Part shown: in pieces, positions 14,301 to 14,956 of the stretch
Position numbering within the stretch: the first letter of the stretch is position 1
Layout: every line of letters starts with the position of its first letter
NCBI GenBank assembly: GCA_026398575.1
Contig: JAPLSP010000073.1
Span: 1 to 14,956 of the forward strand
Length of the DNA stretch: 14,956 nucleotides
Source: Candidatus Sumerlaeota bacterium
GTDB taxonomy: Bacteria > Sumerlaeota > Sumerlaeia > JADFCT01
Direction: 5' to 3'
Position numbers and translations under genes: made by a program
Notes under the pieces: generated by a model
Told to the model about the DNA's origin: nothing
Databases searched by the model: none
Seen by the model: the letters and a program-made list of their open reading frames with translations, nothing else

Positions 14301-14608
14301 GTGGAGGTCATTTCACGTCCCAGATACGTGCGCGGCTCGATCAGGATCACGGAATGGCCCGCTTTTGCAAATTCCAAAGCTGCATAAATGCCGGCGAACG
14401 ATCCGCCGACAATAACGACCTCCGCGCTGCCCAGGATGGGCAGCGATAATCGCGGGAGAGAAATGCTTTTTGTCTTAGACGCGTCTGTCACGTCCGGCGG
14501 GGCTGGAGCGGATTCAGCATTCAGCTTTGGGAGCGCGCCGCTTCCCAACGCTCCAGCCACCGCCATCGCGCCGGTGGACGTGATAAACGATCTTCGAGAG
14601 ATTCCCAT
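11327..14608 (-). CDS. Tat-exported tandem FAD-dependent oxidoreductase with C-terminal HEAT-like region
   Basis: The 1093-aa protein begins with a Tat signal (SRRSFITSTGAMAVAGALG, residues 4-22). The first FAD-binding module starts with VVIVGGSFAGIYAALEFAKA near 64-83 and runs to about 385. A Ser/Asp-rich linker (SGASDRSDQSDTSDG, about 394-408) follows, encoded by a 9-bp repeat array. The second module, of the FAD_oxidored (PF12831) type, has VLVVGGGTSGATAAAVSARE near 440-460, LGGTGTLGGVDKYWFGRR, and the FAD motif VVLDATGDGDVAAFAG near 569-584. From about residue 800 an alpha-helical HEAT-like region (QALAMLGSQAGVPVLIEKI) extends to the end. No catalytic assignment is possible. The start lies 20 bp after the end of the upstream oxidoreductase; only AAGAAG is visible as a ribosome site, so coupling is likely. 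Confidence 0.9.
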   Translation of the reverse strand: MGISRRSFITSTGAMAVAGALGSGALPKLNAESAPAPPDVTDASKTKSISLPRLSLPILGSAEVVIVGGSFAGIYAALEFAKAGHSVILIEPRTYLGREMTSTLQPWAFVDRPPITLEEVKVRSEDLLLKAGVEIIYGSYPIGLCMKGNSLEGLIIGAKSGRQVIRCRMIVDTTETAEVMRLAGMQFDPLSDNGRLCSFVIEFDHVLGWKGNQLEIPSIPGIDKFRAIFHQGARGPEHVFIEFRMRDGVAEYTVTECARREIEVRKHIMAWAEAITSKVPEFKGATVAAISPEIKAPFASRLKCETPDWAKGLPSLNRHLAYVEINMANLAGPVKGLWCLPESAQLPFNLRWGDPNPIDGPLWKEELGKFFASVALSNWNAVIAEAPPKSSARSGASDRSDQSDTSDGLRLKEPNVPQIGRRNERYTVPADDIPVLREVDVLVVGGGTSGATAAAVSAREGMKTLLLEMNPALGGTGTLGGVDKYWFGRRVGFSTRVAKRVKEVQDSIHHTDKGGRWNIEAKMHALLLETQDAGAEVWFNTIVTGAIVEGGNVRGVMAATRFGPCVILAKVVLDATGDGDVAAFAGADCVYGSRMDHFTMWYSLAQFTSPGRNSNNFTSSVVVSDVRDYTRAILAGRRRGKTCHDHGIYVAPRESRHIHADIILTLTDQLRQRRWPDVVNIHYSNHDIKGKSSSQWVESGLIPPNNEVEIPYRALLPKELENILVAGKAFSATHDALPAIRMQSDLENLGGVVALAAAQAVKEGKSPRQIEIAQLQRRLVKEGLLPETVLTRELKPRRYSDAQLKELVAAMIAAKPLTSYQDMKMGDVFRDLIPFVEVCTAGAQAVPILEEALKTAPSDGRIVIAQALAMLGSQAGVPVLIEKIESQLAGGKVPARKPGARYAGLPPDQGAMPEVCYWLYSLGLARDRRSLSAWRRVADLLDPKEGDFKKAEESPYHYVDSICFGAERLGDPGAIPILEKLHSHPALRDLMAKKGFQADYVIERRAMCELAIGKAMARCGSAKGYAMLIAYLDDNRAQLAELAHSNLALISGKDFGKDAAAWTAWLDKSKGALPACPLKQDLDAAYGDEMLFA
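13386..13430. repeat. Tandem 9-bp repeat inside the FAD oxidoreductase gene, five units
   Basis: On the minus strand the units are GTCGGGCGC, GTCGGACCG, GTCGGACCA, GTCTGACAC and GTCGGACGG. In the coding frame this gives a Ser-Asp-x repeat in the linker between the two FAD modules. The 9-bp period keeps the reading frame whatever the unit number. Confidence 0.9.
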
Positions 14609-14628
14609 TGCGCCGCTTCTTTACCGGA

Positions 14629-14956
14629 TCACACTTGCCAGCCCTTGCGGTATTGGCGCGCAATGTACTGGTTGATTTCCGGCATGTTTGTGCACTTGGT
14701 GTTCTCGCCGTCCCACTCGATTTTTTTGTGCAGGCCGGCTTTCATGGCCAGGCAGCCCAGCAGGAGCATCTCGGTCAGTTTGGACGCGACTTCGAAGTTT
14801 GAGCAGGCCGGCTCTCCGCCGCGGACCGCATTGAAGAAATTGCCATGGTGTCCGTTTTTGATCCGCGCAATCTGTTCGGCCGGCTTGGGAAAAGCTTTTT
14901 GCGCCTCATCGGGAAGCATTTGAGTGCTTTCTCCATAGGTGCCGGAGTACATGATG
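14629..14956 (-). CDS. Gfo/Idh/MocA family oxidoreductase, C-terminal end only (cut by the window edge)
   Basis: The frame is open through the edge at 14956 and stops at 14629. The visible ~108 residues match the C-terminal domain of exported Gfo/Idh/MocA proteins: IMYSGTYGES, HHGNFFNAVRGGEPACSNFE, ASKLTEMLLLGCLAMKAG, IEWDGENTKC and NQYIARQYRKGW. The cofactor-binding half lies outside the window, so Tat export and the active-site lysine cannot be checked. The large FAD protein gene begins 20 bp downstream on the same strand, suggesting an operon in which a nicotinamide-dependent and a flavin-dependent enzyme act together. Confidence 0.88.
   Translation of the reverse strand, partial: IMYSGTYGESTQMLPDEAQKAFPKPAEQIARIKNGHHGNFFNAVRGGEPACSNFEVASKLTEMLLLGCLAMKAGLHKKIEWDGENTKCTNMPEINQYIARQYRKGWQV

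Overview
The window is about 15 kb of moderately GC-rich bacterial DNA. Nearly all genes lie on the minus strand, so they read from high to low coordinates. Exported Gfo/Idh/MocA-type oxidoreductases with Tat leaders, DUF6807 ('PmoA family') proteins, a HEAT-repeat fusion, a right-handed beta-helix protein and a very large FAD oxidoreductase together suggest an uncultured member of the PVC group (Verrucomicrobiota, Lentisphaerota, Planctomycetota) or a neighbouring phylum such as Sumerlaeota or Hydrogenedentota. This is inferred from gene content; no rRNA or marker gene is present. TAA, TAG and TGA all end intact genes here, so the genetic code looks standard.

Layout in the direction of transcription. 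(1) 14956-11327: the C-terminal end of a Gfo/Idh/MocA oxidoreductase, cut by the window edge, then 20 bp later a 1093-aa Tat-exported protein with two FAD-binding modules and a C-terminal HEAT-like region. (2) 11326-10846: a 481-bp spacer with two hairpin-forming inverted repeats. (3) 10845-4182: a DUF6807 protein with a Sec signal, an intact Tat-exported Gfo/Idh/MocA protein, a 59-aa small protein, and a three-part secreted protein (DUF6807, HEAT repeats, galactose-binding-like domain) interrupted by an in-frame TAA. The last three are tightly packed or overlapping. (4) 4100-2932: a cluster of small genes: a GTG-initiated addiction-module antitoxin overlapping a short HicB-like ORF, a convergent YjfB-like protein (the only supported plus-strand gene), and a hicBA toxin-antitoxin pair. 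(5) 2889-1: a cytoplasmic Gfo/Idh/MocA oxidoreductase broken by a frameshift and an amber codon, a 41-nt-arm inverted repeat, and a secreted beta-helix protein broken by a frameshift and missing its C-terminal part.

How the genes may work together: the large genes look like a periplasmic or surface redox and carbohydrate-processing set. Tat export would deliver folded, cofactor-loaded NAD(P)- and FAD-dependent enzymes to the compartment where the Sec-exported DUF6807, HEAT and galactose-binding-domain proteins act. No substrate can be read from the sequence. The main unusual features are the concentration of disabling lesions below about 7.8 kb, the antitoxin-rich small-gene cluster, and 9-bp-period repeats. 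One repeat array codes for the linker between the two FAD modules and another supplies the start codon of an exported oxidoreductase.
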